A DNA stretch of 64,000 bases, from positions 82,193,987 through 82,257,986 of the forward strand of contig NC_090942.1 of assembly GCF_040807025.1 (NCBI RefSeq), given 5' to 3'. The stretch comes from Struthio camelus. Lineage: Eukaryota > Chordata > Aves > Struthioniformes > Struthionidae. Shown here piece after piece: positions 26,050-39,200 of this stretch; position 1 is the stretch's first letter; each line of letters begins with the position of its first letter. Under the pieces are notes generated by a model. That model worked only from the letters and a program-made list of their open reading frames with translations, did no database searches and was not told the origin of the DNA. A program made the translations under genes and the position numbers.

Positions 26050-26884
26050 GTTTTTTTTGTTTTCAGTGCTAACATAAATAAACTGTTTAACTGATTTTGT
26101 ATAAACTTTCCAAAAAAAATCTCAAGCATGGAAAATTTCAGCCCAAAATGGAATTTATTTGAGAAAATTACAAGCAACAGAAAAAGCGGGTTAGAATGGA
26201 AATCTGAACTCATCATTAACTAGAGTTAAGCGCCAACTTAAATGCCAGTTTTTTTTCTGCTAATATTTGGTTTAAAGTTACATACAGGTTTGGAAGAACT
26301 TAGCTCTTTTTAACCCCTTTTTTATTACTGTCACTGGCTTAGTTTTATTTTAAAGTGATGGCATGGGTTCAGGACTCAATATCTATCTTCACCGCAGTAG
26401 GAAACGCACTTTTTAGCTTTTTCTTTCAGATCATTGCTTGAGACCGTATTCACACAGCCTTAAATTCCACCTAAATCCCTGTGCCTAGCATTTACTATTG
26501 GTTGGCTCTAAACATTTAGTGGCAAAAGCCAATAGGGATCATTAGGCTAAGGCGGGCCTTAAACTGTCACATTATGGCTTCTGGTTTCCATTGCATATCT
26601 GTGGTGGTGCAAGAAGACAAGAGGTCTACCTAACAGAGCGAAAATTTGCGAGAAGGTACGCATAAAACTCAGTAAAACACATTGTAGCAGAAACAATGAA
26701 GTACTGTGTTTTTAATCCTTAGTGAGGGCAGAGACCTGCACAGTTTCATGTCTGAAAATGATGGCAAGTAATGTTTTGAGCACATGTCATACTTTTCATC
26801 TGGAAATCTCAGAACATTTCAGAAAGTGAGGAGATGAATGTTATTTGACTGCTCTTACTCTTGATCTAACTAAATATGGAGATT

Positions 26885-27015
26885 GCTGTGGTCTAATGGA
26901 TAGGACCTGAATCTAACTCCTTAGCAAGCAAGATTCTGTTCCTGGCTCCACTGCAAATTCCCTATGTAACCTCTGGCAAACTTTCTCTTCCTCTGTTCCT
27001 TCCTTTGGAAAATTC
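26885..27015 (+). mobile_element. MIR/CORE-SINE (amniote type), nearly complete 5' half
   Basis: The left end keeps the tRNA-derived head: tgtggtctaatggatagg matches the A-box region (compare tggtctagtggttag) and gattctgttcc matches the B-box (GGTTCGANTCC). It runs on into ctggctccactgc, then ctatgtaacctctggcaaac and tctcttcctctgttcc. That is the CORE-SINE order: a tggctctgccactg-type block, a tgtgaccttgggcaag-type block, then acctctctg. The 3' CORE and LINE-derived tail are lost or too diverged. This is a fossil copy and not mobile. Confidence 0.78.
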
Positions 27016-28682
27016 CTCTGAATTCAGGGGGGGCACTTTGTTGGGGAATGCAGGATGAGGAGTCACTTTACCAGATTTGGAGTCTTTTTTACTTCTTGAA
27101 GATTAGCCAGTTCAGTTCGAGACCGATAATGAATTTCTCCATTGCTGTTCTTAAGAGAATTGTCTCGTTTTCCAGTGATGTACATTTCGTTTACATTTTA
27201 TGCTTTCTCCTTTTAAAGACATGTCTGATCTTTGTTCCTAATTTTTAGTCTAAGAGTTCTTTATTAGATATACAGAAGAAGGGATCCAAACAGGTGTTAA
27301 AAATAGCTATAAGCACTCTTAATTTAAAAAATGTGTATTTCAGCTATTCAGAAAACATTCAAGTGGCCGATGAAGTTGCACTCAGCGTTTGAATGCAACA
27401 CTTCTTCTCTTATTTTTAAATGTGAAAATGCTTAACTTACAGAACTTTGAAGAAGTGACTGACAACGCAGGCACCTGCGAGAGCGGGGCTACAACTCTGG
27501 CACCACAACTCCAAAGCAGAGGCCTCTGACACTTGAGTTAAAAGAAGACATCTATCAGACACTCTATGAAAGAGTCTCCAAGTTCTTTCCAATCTGCAGA
27601 AACATCCATACAAACTAAAGGGCAACGTGCCTACACACAAAGGGTATGTTCAGCCAGCCTAAATCCTATGAGTGCTTAGTCTTTCCTCTCAGCTGGTTTT
27701 CAGTAGCTCTCTCCTTAGGTTACTTCAGCCCTCTCAACTATATTTCAGATGCCTCCAGGGACACTTTCCTCTCTCCACCAAATAAGCATAGGGACCCAAG
27801 TGGGATATGGACTGTCATACGTGGTCCTCAGGGCCCAATTGTGTTCTCACTTGAGGCGTTACAAAAAATCATTCACTGTCATCACTGAAAACTGAACTGG
27901 CCTCTGATTTGTCCATAGTAACACTATTATTAGGGAATATTTACCCTGTCATGAACTGTTGGTTGACATTTCTGATAAATTCAGGTTCTTTAGACAGATG
28001 ACCGCACAGAAATTGGTTAAATACGTTTCTAGACTTATGGAAATGCTCTGAAAATTTCAACCATTTCTTCAGTAGCATACTTCTTTTCGAGGAGATCTAA
28101 CTACAGGGAAAGCTTGAAAGTGTGGCAACAAGCTTTGTTTTGCTGTTTCTGTTTTTCAGTAACATGGACAAAAATACAATCTAAAGGGCAAAATATTTAT
28201 TTTGGTCCAGAATTATTCTTACTTCTTAATGATTATCTTTCCTTCTGCTTTTTCTAGAGTGCACATTCTTTCACATCAGCAGAACATATGGGTGGACATG
28301 TGCTAAATATATGTTTAATCTAAAATTCAGTAACAAGCACAGAAATATTGAACAATAGTGCCTTTATTAAGATATAATTATGCCAACCCAGGAGGGAGTT
28401 ATGATAAGATAATTACTGAACTTCTTGAATAGACTGGGATTTGCTTTCAAATAAAAAAAATCAGTATTGCAGCAATACTTCTGATGTGAACACTCAATTT
28501 ATATAGAATTTACAACTCAAAACATGGCGTTCTGATGAAACAGATGCAAACTAATTGAAATACTTTAAAAACAATTTTTTTGAAAGTAATAGTCACTACT
28601 TGAGCATGCTCAGTGCTGTCACAGCATATCATGGCAGTCAATGTAACCTCTATTAGGAAAGGAAGGGGCAATTTAAACATAC
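27016..28682. other. Gene-free stretch
   Basis: No gene or clear repeat was found. There is a 7-bp perfect hairpin with a 3-nt loop (agtattg/caatact) at about 28462-28478. Confidence 0.4.
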
Positions 28683-28796
28683 TGTGAGACTTGAACTGAT
28701 TAAAATGATTAAACTGGTTCTGTTGGTCCCCAGCTTCCCGTATTATTTGGCCTTCCATTCTCCATATCGCTGATTTAAAATCCTCACGAAGTGGAC
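28683..28796 (-). other. Candidate internal coding exon (minus strand), product unknown
   Basis: On the minus strand a tgtgtctattccag acceptor precedes base 28796, and a gtatgt donor follows base 28683. The 114 bp between (38 codons' worth) are open, phase 1 on both sides. They encode a hydrophilic, helix-prone peptide containing LREDFKSAIWRMEGQIIREA and GDQQNQFNHFNQFKSH. Both the charge pattern and the clean 3n length are suggestive, but the surrounding frame is also open and the acceptor tract is short. I recognise no family, and chance remains the leading alternative. Confidence 0.22.
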
Positions 28797-29259
28797 CTGG
28801 AATAGACACAGGCTCAATTTATCTATGTAGTGCTCAGAGATGGGCAACAGCAGCTCCTGACTCCAATACAAGGCCCGTATTCCTTTTTCCCCTGCAGAGA
28901 TTCCCCCCATCAGCTTCCTTTAGCAGGGAGCTTTTTACAACTGAGAGAAACACACAAATTCCAACTAGCACAATACCATTCTGTGACTGGCACTCTCTGA
29001 ATGTCTACGTTTGCGGTATATCCATGCTCTGACCAGAAACATCCCAACTAAATCCAACTCTTCCTCTTCATGGAGGGACCTCCCCCCCACAAAAGTACTC
29101 CATCTGCATTGAGGTCCAAGTGGATGCACAGCTTCTTTGGTACTGATTCACGCAAACCGATATGTTAACTCCAATTCAGGTATTTCCTTCTTGTGCCAAC
29201 AATAGTGCAAAGTTGCAGGGATGTTCCTTCTTTCTCATAATTTCTTCCTTTTTTTTCCT
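28797..29259. other. Gene-free stretch
   Basis: Nothing recognisable was found. The pyrimidine-rich run at 29229-29263 belongs to the plus strand, opposite the 3' end of the next candidate exon. Confidence 0.4.
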
Positions 29260-29755
29260 CTAGGAGATGCTATCATCATCTGTCAGCTTGGAGCACCCTG
29301 CTGCCGCTTTGGCCTTATAGCGAGTCTTGATGGCACAGCGAGTGAAAGGCAGAAAGGATGGAGATGAGCTTGCAGGAGTGCAAGAAGGAGATGGGATGTG
29401 ATAGTGAATCTCTGCTGATGGTTTCAAGTTTGGAAGCTGGGCTGGGCTCTGTGCTATAGCACAAGCAGCAGGAGTAGCTTGGTATGTCTTCTTTTTCTCC
29501 CTCTCCTTCCTAGCTCTCTGCTCCAAAATGCTGCTCTGAGATACCGAAAGCTGACTCGACTGCTTTTGCAAATAATTTTGTCCCCCCTCACAAATACTCA
29601 TGAGTTTTGACTTGGGAGGGGGGGAAGCTGTGGTGAAAGACCTCTGACCTTTACAGGCTGTTACCAGTACAGTTTTTCTTCTTTCCTTCATTGATCTCGA
29701 TCCCTTCCCCCACCTGCCATGAGCAGCCATGCCCCAAGGCACAGTTGCAGATGAT
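29260..29755 (-). other. Candidate terminal coding exon (minus strand), product unknown
   Basis: This is the longest non-repetitive open segment in the window. On the minus strand an acceptor-like gtgttccttcactgtag ends at 29756, and the frame then stays open for about 165 codons to a TAG at 29260-29262. The sequence is visibly GC-richer than its surroundings. The peptide begins near MAAHGRWGKGSRSMKERRK and has a basic patch (RARKEREKKK). A Ser/Pro-rich stretch (IPSPSCTPASSSPSFLPF) follows, and the end is acidic and serine-rich, LTDDDSIS. It would be largely disordered and has no membrane segment or recognisable domain. The internal ATG at MAAHG could also be a start. It may be a last exon, a decayed or non-coding exon, or a chance frame. 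Confidence 0.3.
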
Positions 29756-32700
29756 CTACAGTGAAGGAACACAGTCAAACAGAATGTAAACTGCCATGAA
29801 TTTTAAAATGAATATTCGCAAAGAGTGACCCAGCTCTTAGGCTTATTTAGTCATATCTTCAACTTGCTAAAAGGGACTAGGATTTTAAAGGCATTTAAAT
29901 GATTAAAAATCAAGTCATTTGACAATCCTCGTAGGTGTCTGCTTGCCCTACTTACTCCAGCACTTAATTACTTTTAAAAATCTGGCCAGCAGTGTTTTTC
30001 TTCCATACAGATTTTGAGGCAATTTTTCCTGTGTAGAACTATGTCATCAACCATTGTTATGCTGTCACTTTTAAGAGAAGGACGTGTCAACTGCTCATAA
30101 TTGCCAGATAACCTTTCAGAAAGCATAAGAAAATATGAAGAAAAATAATGATAAAATGGTTAAAATATGGCCACGACATTGTTGTTAATGCGGGTGACCA
30201 GATGCCTGAAATGAAAATGTAAGATGCCTGTTTTTACCTAATGAGAATTTAAAGTTGATAGTGCATCAGTGTAGGAATGAAGCTAAGTAACATGACAAGT
30301 GAATTTCTAGCAGGCTTATGGCTCACAAGCGCATTTCATGTGAAAGCATGTCATGTGCCTGTCCTGGCTGATTTGTATACAGCTACTGAACAGAAGTATG
30401 TAGAAGAAAGCTTGCATGCAAATCTCTCTTCTCTGTGTGCCAAATAAGGGTGTTTTCTTTTCAGTCCAGGAGATGTTAATTATTGGGGCTGAGCAAGGAA
30501 GTGCTTTCAGCAAAGAACCTTTGCTCTGAGGAATGGCAGGTTTTCCAACTTAAAAAAATTGCTTTGGAATATGTCTTTTGGTCCTAGGGTTTGCAGAGCA
30601 ATTTATACTATGTATTATTACAAATTAGTACTGAGTTGCTATTAGAAAGGTAGATGCCAACAAAGGCAACAACATTCTTTTCTAAAACAAAGAGAGGCCA
30701 AAGTTTTACAAGGGCTATTGAAGTTTTACTTGCGTGTATCCATTAGGTAGGGTAGAGAGAAGTAACAGTGGGATGATCACCAGAAGAAGAGCAGTTGAGC
30801 CATTAATTGACGTACTCTATTTTTAATTGTTTCAATTCACTTTCATTATTTGAAAAGGAATCTATCATGCCATTCATGATAATTCTGCTCTCTACCTGAA
30901 ACTTGTTCTTTTCTCCGTCATCAGCATTTCTTAGAAGTAAGTCACTGAAAACTGCAAAGATATATTCAGCCACTGCAATTTATTGCTTAGTTTGCTTATA
31001 AGGAACCTCTGATCCTTGATAAGACATATAGAATTACAGATGTAGTCTTCTAGAGATTGCCAGAGTTTCTGTGTCTGAGCATCTTCATACCGTCAGTGTG
31101 TCTTGAGCCCTTGAACTTTTAACAGTGACAGCATGAATCCTGTCAGCTTGAACTAAAGGGCTACACTTGTAGTTTCTGGCTCAAGTGTTTTTGCTGACCA
31201 TGCCAAAATAGTCAAAGAAAGGTGGGAACCAGATACTCACTCTCATAATGGGGATTTTGTTTTTTCTTTGAGCTTCTGTCAAAGTCACCAGGTAAATGGA
31301 GACTGGAACTATTTCAGATGTGTGACTGGCTGGCTTTAGGGAGGGCAGGTGGTGTCCTGAAGCCCCTTGGAAAACATCTGTGTTTACACTGGCTCCAAAT
31401 AATGGCAGAAGTGTTGGGAAGTTGTTGTTAGGGGAAGTTTGTGTAGGGAAGTCAGAAATGATGGACAGAGAAGAACACGCTAGTGTATTTGATACTTTGG
31501 CAAACTTCCCTAAGTAATAAAAAATCCATCCTAATAATACAGATCTATTTTCTTAGTCAAAAAAAAAAACAAACAAATGAAATCTTTCTTGATCAGCTGA
31601 ACATCAAGAAGCCTCGACTTCTTATGTTAAGTACTTACATGACTTCTCACTGGTAAGGTTTTCCAGTGTTTGAAGTTGCGAGCTAAACATCAGCCAAGAA
31701 TGGCTCAGCTATGCTGATTAGGCACGTGAACTCTATGATGTTTCTCTTAATCCTGCAAATGTGGCAGTCTGTTTTTGCATAGATTCAATGTTAACAAATC
31801 TTTCTTAAGAAAACAGAAAGAAAACAGGAGGAAAGTGTAGTCCATGAGGTTTCCTCTCTTCTCCCCCTAAATTTTTACAATATAAATACTCTGTGAAATC
31901 ATTGCTTGGAGTGACCTTGAAGAGGTCCTCAATCTTTGATGAATTGCTTTCAGATTTTATTTCTGAGGAGTTTGCACAATTGAAGAAAAAAGATATTCCT
32001 TGGGGATTTCCTAGGGAGATATGTCTGTCTTGTCATGGGATACCTTTCTTCTACTGTCACTAGATGAAACGAGGGGCTCCCCTGGCAAATATAAAAGTTA
32101 TGTGACAACTCATCTATTTTTAGATGATTTAAATCAGTGAAGAGGGAAAAACATTTGCTTCCAAGACTGTAATTTTCCAGATGACACCATTTTATTGCAC
32201 GGTGCCATACCATGAGAAAGAGCATTCTTGCGGCTTTTGAACTGGAAATCCTGTAGGAATGCTATTTCTGGCATTTATTTGCTGTGAAGCCAGGCACACA
32301 TGGAGAGCAGACAGACTGACCAGATACAGTTTGTGGTATTGAGGCATTCAGAAAAGTCCCTGCTGCATAGCCCTTTTCCAGTATACGAGGTGTTGAGTGA
32401 AGTTGAAAAATTATCAATGAAGATCAAATCTGAAAGCCATGATCTGATCAGACAGCCAGACTTTCATGCTATTACTGTGTTCCTTCCTCTTGCAAAAACA
32501 CTGCAAATTCAGCTTTTCTGTCTTGGTGCACTGATGCTTATAAAGTAGCTTTTGGTAATGGACAAGATTTTGATACAAAGTGGAAGCAAAGGCTGAGTGC
32601 ACACTTTAAGGAAAAACAAAATGCCCCCACTCCAGTTTAACTGGGAAAATTATTTTTTATTTACTTGAGTAAATAAAAGTGAGAATGTGAGCATAGGAAA

Positions 32701-33100
32701 AAAACACTGATTTAAAAACCAACACAAGGGTAGACAGTTTGGGTCCATTCTTTAGTAACCTTCCTAAGTAGACACTCATATTGAATTCAGCGAGGCTACT
32801 CATGTAATAAAAGTTTTTGCAGGGGTAAGTGCTTATGGGGGTAGCCCTCTCTAGCTCAGAAACATATATCTTTGTGTATATCCTGTATTTAGTTAAACAT
32901 AGTTAAACTGTAGAGTAGGCTGGATTTTATTTTCTTTTTTTTTTAAGAAAAAGAAGACTGCTCTGAAATTTTTCTTGAATGTAGTTGTGTCTCTCTACAG
33001 CCTCTCCCACAGGAACAGCTCTAAAATGATAGTCTGCCTGAATGGAGCAAAAATGTTAATAAATATGGTGCATTCCTCTTTAAAAAGTGTATTTATTTAG
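29756..33100. other. Gene-free AT-rich stretch
   Basis: No gene was found. A short A-run lies at 31560-31570. The sequence around 30800-30930 is unique and AT-rich without repeat character. No coding frame exceeds about 90 codons. Confidence 0.45.
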
Positions 33101-33287
33101 TAAGTTTAGAAACCACTCTGAGGTTAGGTTACAGCTATTGGGATTAGAGGGCGTCTCGTGGGCAGTTCAGACATCAAGCTATAGGTCCATGGAGCGAAGC
33201 TGAGCTGTTTCTAGCCTGATGTCTGAATTATGAATTAGGTTCATTCTAATTCCAATGGGGTAAACCTCAGAGCAGTTTATATACTTA
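33101..33287. repeat. Long imperfect palindrome (about 187 bp), possible fossil palindromic repeat
   Basis: The left arm runs aaaccactctgaggtt, ctattgggattagag, cagttcagacatcaagcta. The right arm, read as its reverse complement, runs aaactgctctgaggttt, cattggaattaga, aattcagacatcaggctag. The blocks are collinear over about 75-80 bases per arm, with small gaps and a loop of roughly 25 nt around 33183-33208. Pairing weakens outward to a taagt/actta match at the ends. This could be a collapsed MITE-like DNA transposon, an old conserved palindromic amniote repeat, or a structured RNA segment. No target-site duplication or transposase is visible. Confidence 0.75.
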
Positions 33288-36200
33288 TGGCTAAGTGCTC
33301 CTAAAATACAGGCTATTTATTTAAAACATACATGTAAAATCTAATATCTAAAAAAGATGTCCAGCCTAGCGATGCTGGGGCACAGCAACCCAGCCAAACA
33401 GAGTCTGAATTCCAGCTCTGGAGCCCTACAGGAGGGAATGGCACAGCTGGCTTTGTGCCCTTACCAATGTACCCAGCTATGCCAGATCCCCGTTTGGCTC
33501 AGACTGAACTGAAACAGGCGGAAGGCTAAGTTAATCTACATCAGCCTGAGTCACTTGCCTCCTTCTCAACCATGACAAGGCTAGGAGAGGCTTCAGTCAT
33601 GATGCCCTCCCTCCCTTGGCACCTTAGGAAAACTCCTTAGGCCAAGCATGTCCTGCTCTTCTCACTTTCTGTCACAAGCTGTGCAAAGAAGCCTGAATCT
33701 ACTTTCGTCTAGTTTGATGTTCAGGGAGCAGAATGGAGCCAGAGGGTTGGAGAGAAAGCACAGGATTTATTGATAGTATCAGCACCTACTTCATTTGGAG
33801 CCACCCTGGCTTCTGAGCTCATTCTGAGCAACAGTGCCAGCTTACCTTAATCACATGTCTTTGACCACTGCTGCTGGAAGTCAGGTAGCTCTGCCAAGCT
33901 GTGGTCTACTGCTGGCTTTTTCACAGGACACTTCTGACTGGCTGCCTTGGGGAGAAGAGCAGTCAGTGAGAGTTTCTGCAGGAGGCTAAGCCGTCTCCTC
34001 TGCTTCTCATTTTGCCCACACTGCCAGAGAATCTGGGGGAAAGACAGCATCTGATGTTATTTTCCTGGGATGGGAGCAGAACAGAAACCACCCATCATTT
34101 TAGCTGACTCCATTGCTGTACGAAAAAAATGAGTCAGTTAACACTCTGATTCTCTCTTTTCTTCTCACCATCTTCCTTTAATTTCCATTCCAGGATGGGA
34201 GGAGAAGAGAATATATCTCAGATAGTTGCTTCTGGCTTGGAATTGAGTGATGTGTAGGGAAATCTTCTGAAAACTGCCTTACACAGATTTGGTCAGGAGG
34301 TGAAGACCTGTTGCAGATGCAGAAGAAACAGATGTGTATTAGAGGCAAAGGGGGGAATTAGTTGTCTTTGGGCACTGGAGAATTATCATGGGGCTGAAAG
34401 AGTGCATAATTAAGTCATGTGGGGATCCTGGGACCAAAGTTCACTTGCTGTGAATTTGCAAGAGCTGGCAAAACTAAATGTCACAAGTGAGCTAGTGGGA
34501 GTTAAAAACCGAACAGGGACAAAAACTACACAATGTCACTGTTTTCAAAGAAATTCAGCCTCGCCATTCTGAAATGGCATCAGGATGCTTACTCATAGTT
34601 TTTGGATGCCTGAGGGTGACCATGCTACACTAAGTATGTGTGAGTGTCCTGGGAATTTTTGAATAATTATTCTCCCTCAGCAGCCTGACTCCATTCAGAG
34701 ATGCGTCTTCATCTGACATAACTGGATTTTGAGCTAGACTCCACTTGGCATAGAAACAAGAAATGCAGTGTTTTCATTTGACTACTGGCATATCAGCAAC
34801 CTTCCAATATCATTGATAAGTGCAAAGGTAACTGTAATGAAGAATTGTGGAGAGTGACGTAAAAGCAATGAAAGATCTGAACTGTGGAAATCATCTATCC
34901 CTGCTTCTGTCCTTTATTCCTCAATTCTAAGTATCATCCAGTTCTGAGCATTGTCAAATGAGTCTTTATTACCAGCAGCTTGCCCCTGGACCATAGCACT
35001 CAACTAGATAGCCAGTAAAGGCAAGCCCACACCAAAGCCTTTTATCCAGATTCACTCCAAATGCAGGAGAAAGATCAGGTCTAGCATTACTCTTCACAGC
35101 TTGACTTGACTAGATCTCCACCAAGAGTGTTTAGGCAATATAATGATTTGGTCAGCTGAATGTGTGTGGTTTTTTTTTTTTTCTCTCCTTTTTTTAAAGA
35201 GGCTGCTCATCTTTCCTTAGAGCTATCTGGATTAGAGTGCATCTCGGTTGCTTCAGAAGTAGTGCAGGTCCTCAGGGCATGATGGCATCATGGAGCAGAC
35301 ACTGTGGCTTGGTAAGGGCTCAGATGTTGTGCCTGCAATGTATTAGAACCAGCTGCATGCCTGGAATGTTATTTTCTTTGCTGATGACCACTATCTATGG
35401 CTGGAGGAAAAATTTTCCAGGAAAATGTCATAGGAGAATATGCATCAGTCAGTAAAAGCAGTATTGCAGAAAAAAATGCTCCGGTTGTAACAGATTAAGT
35501 ACCTATCAAGTGACAGCAGCAGTCTATTTTCCTCAAGCAAAAGTAGTGGATATACTTAGACATAATCCTACCCTCAAGTGTTTTAATTTTGACGGCACTT
35601 CTTATTAAGGACATTCGCCAAAATGAAAAAGTGCACACTCTAATGGAAACAATGTCATAAAATTGACAGCATTTCTACAAGGTAGGCTGACACCTAAATT
35701 AGGTAAGAAGATTTGAAACAAAAAGGAAAAAGATGAAAATGAAGAGGAAAGAAAAAGATTTTCTGTGAGTCAGTGTTTTCATTATTTGATGAGTGTTTGC
35801 AGTCTGTATTTTAGCAGCTAAATAAGAAACAAAGTGTAAGAAAATTGCCAGATGTTACCTTAGAGCTGGTTTATTTTCTTATACCTTCCTGGCCTGTTGA
35901 CTGAATAATCAAGAAAGCTCCAGGCCCAGGTGAGAGCTGAAATCCACTTGCAATTTCTCTTTGCTTCCACATTTTGCCTGAAAATGTACTTTGTTAAATT
36001 TATAACTCATAACCCTTGACACAAAAAAGGCAAATGCAATATATTCAAGCACCACGTCTCTTGGCCTCTTGGTGTTAGTAGTGGACACTGCTTATCTGTA
36101 CAGGATAGAGAATATGCCAATATACCTGTTTTATTTATTCCATGAAATGACCCAAATCACATCTGTATTGCTATGTGCAATGCCAACATGGCTAGAGCTG

Positions 36201-39200
36201 TTTGTAGATCTCCTTAGTTTCATTTTCAATATTATTTTTTTCCTAATCTAATATATTTGTGTTATTAAAATCATGTGATGCCTACGTGGTGTTTTTATGT
36301 GGTTCCCAATGTATTTTCTTATCCTAGGCAAACTGAAGTTGTGTTGTTCCAGGAACACCTAAGAGAAATATGCATTCTTTAAGAGTAATAATTCCTTTTG
36401 TGCTCTACTTTCTTGTTCCTGGTGGAGAAAGTATTGCTTTTGTACTAGCCTGCACTATGAGCAATTTACTTCCCAACCCTCTGTGCAGAATCTCACATGC
36501 AGTAAAGAGAGCTGCTTATGTGCAAATACTGGGATTGAAAAATAGAAGAGTATTTCTTGAATGAAGACATCTCTCTGTCTACTCCCGCCCATATCTTCTC
36601 ACCAGTCTGTTCTTTCCATATTTATCTGCTGCAGAGGTCTGAGAGTACAGCATGTTGGGGGTCTATTTATACCCATTTACATGAATGTATTAATGGTGCC
36701 AGTAGGAAAACAAAGCAAAGTGCAGAGTAAAGCCATCTGTCACTTTGGACTGAGGATTCTTTATGGACATTATGTCTCTACCGGTAATTTTAGTTCTGAT
36801 AAGAAAATATTTGCCAAAGTTGAAACAAAAAAATTTTAATTTTTGGTTCAACATCTGCTAATTAGGCAATGTTATATTTCAGGCCTATGGATTTAATAAA
36901 ATAAGAGACTTCAAGGTTGGAGGTCATTCTGGAGAGCTCTGCTAAAGCTTCTGAAATATAATTTTCATTCTGTACTCACATGAGCGCTTCTTCACATCTA
37001 CTATATAGTGCAAGGAGTAGGACTGTATTCTGTATTTTCAATGAAGAGGAAGACAGTCATAAAGAAGAACTAGAGAAAGAATTCACAACAGACACAACTG
37101 TTACATCATAGGCACACTGGCTGGAATTAAAGTCTTGGTGTTCTGCCTCTTCAGGTTCTCTCCTGACATTCAGACTTTCAGACTCCTCCATTCAAGAGCT
37201 TAACATGACAGGTAGACACGTTAAACACGGCATATTTTTGGGGTGCTGAATCGAAAATTGAAACCATCTGTATGTGAAATAACAGAAAACCTCTCTGATA
37301 TCTCTGTCTGCATGTCTAATGTTTCGAGAGAGTCAAGAAGACATTTCATAAAATACGCTTCCGTGGCTCATTTCTTTAGGTTGATTGCTCATATTTTCCC
37401 TTTGTAGTCATGTTTTTCTAAATGCTTTTCATTCAACACAGTATTTCTCTGGCAACGAATGGCAGCTCATTGTTGAATAGCTAGCATTGCTGTGATGATT
37501 TTGTTATTTCAATGCCCATTTGCATAGCAGAATCCTCTACAGGACTAACACAGCCGGCTCCTTGTGTCAACATTTTCAGAAGGTTGTACTTTAGAAGTGC
37601 ACAGCTTTCAATAGCAGAAAGATCAGCGCTTCACTCCATGAACATTTTTGAGGTTCAAGAAAGGTTTTTTTATTTGTGTAATGGCAAGATTAAGGAAAAC
37701 TGAAAAACCTTGTAAATTATTTCCACACACATATGAAAAGATACCTTGGGGCAGCTAAGAAATGTCTACTTAGGGCACTTGTGTGGATTGGCAGAGAATG
37801 ACAGAGGTGTAATCCAGATTTTTATATCCCAGCTGACAGCCCAGATCAGTAGGCTGTCGTCTACAGTGAAGTTATTTGGTGAGCGTCTTGCATGTCCCTC
37901 TCCTGTCTCACCTCAGCTTGGTCCTTGGTTTTCCTCCTTCCCAGGCATTCTAATCTCCGATGCATGGCAAAAGAATTTTCCGGTTGATTTCCTTGCACAA
38001 CGGGGAAAAAAAGTTCCATCCAGCTTTAAAACTGAGCAATTTTCATCTGCTTTAGACTGCCCCTAAATACACAGGTTATCCTGAACACACAGTAGCCAGC
38101 GGGGCTTACACTCCCGAGGGAGACAGGAGACAAATTAAGTTCTTTGTTCTGCTTTATTGAGACATAGATAACAGAAGCTTATTTTGGGCAATTGTGGACT
38201 GTGAGTGTATTGGAAGTTCTGAAATTCAGTCTTCCTGTCATTTTGGAGTGGTTCCACTTATTCAAATAAATAAATATTTTTTCAGTGAAACAAGGTTTTA
38301 ACCTATATTCCAGGTGAGTATCGAATTACTGAAACTCTAAACTTCACAGAAAATTCCATTCAAAATTTAGGAGTGTTTTCCTGACACAAGGTTATTCTAA
38401 ATTATCGTGTTTCCATTAAGAATTCTGATTTTATGGAACTAGTGTTTTTTGACATTGAGACATATGGTAAAAAGAATCCTGACAGATTTTTGTGTTTTTT
38501 TTTTTCAGACTCACAAAAGGTAAATATCCTGACCAGAGCAAAGAAGTAGCAGAAGTTATTGTATTGAAGAACTTGACCCATTGATTCGAAATTTTTAAAT
38601 ACCTTTGCAATGCTCCTTTTTTCCCGAATAGGTACTGCTATATTGATTACTGTGGGAGCTTTGCCTCTAAAAAAATACATTTGTGGTAGCATCCTAACTT
38701 GTTTTTGCAGGAGAAAGAAAACTTCCAGATTTCATATACTGGTTGCACTGAGGATACTTCCAGTATATCACTGTGCTCCCATTAAACTAACTGATAAAGT
38801 TTCCCTGGGATCAGGGCTTCAGAAACCCAGCCTAACATTCCCTGCCCTTTCTCACATCCTGGAAATCTCTAAGGTGGTCGGGAGCTCAAACTTAATCTTC
38901 TTAGTTTAGGATTTAATGTCGTAATCCAAAGAACATCCTTGCCAGTAATAATTTCTGGTTACTAGACCTGCTCTCATTCTACTAGAATGAGGGCTGACTG
39001 GATTGTAATTAGCTGGACACTTCCATTTATCTTTTCATGCTGGATCAGCATGGTAAAATGCAGGCTATGTGTTTAAAGCACTTAAAAGGCAATGTACTCT
39101 AAAGTGGAATCTAATCAACCTGTGGAATTTGTTGCTGACGGATATGGAGGGAAGCAGTTTGAAAGTGAGGGTAGGATTAAGCACTTGAATAGGAATAATA

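Larger units (their letters stand above)
24876..26884. other. Gene-free AT-rich stretch
   Basis: No gene was found. It contains overlapping hairpins at 25202-25237 and a (GT)n run at 26033-26049, listed separately. Short frames on opposite strands around 25450-25660 overlap each other and show no domain. Confidence 0.5.

Noticed and set aside
36904..36945. Possible second CR1 3' end (agacttcaaggttggagg, then tcattctggagagc)
   Set aside because: Some resemblance to the CR1 terminus, but too short and diverged, with no continuation into the rest of the 3' region.
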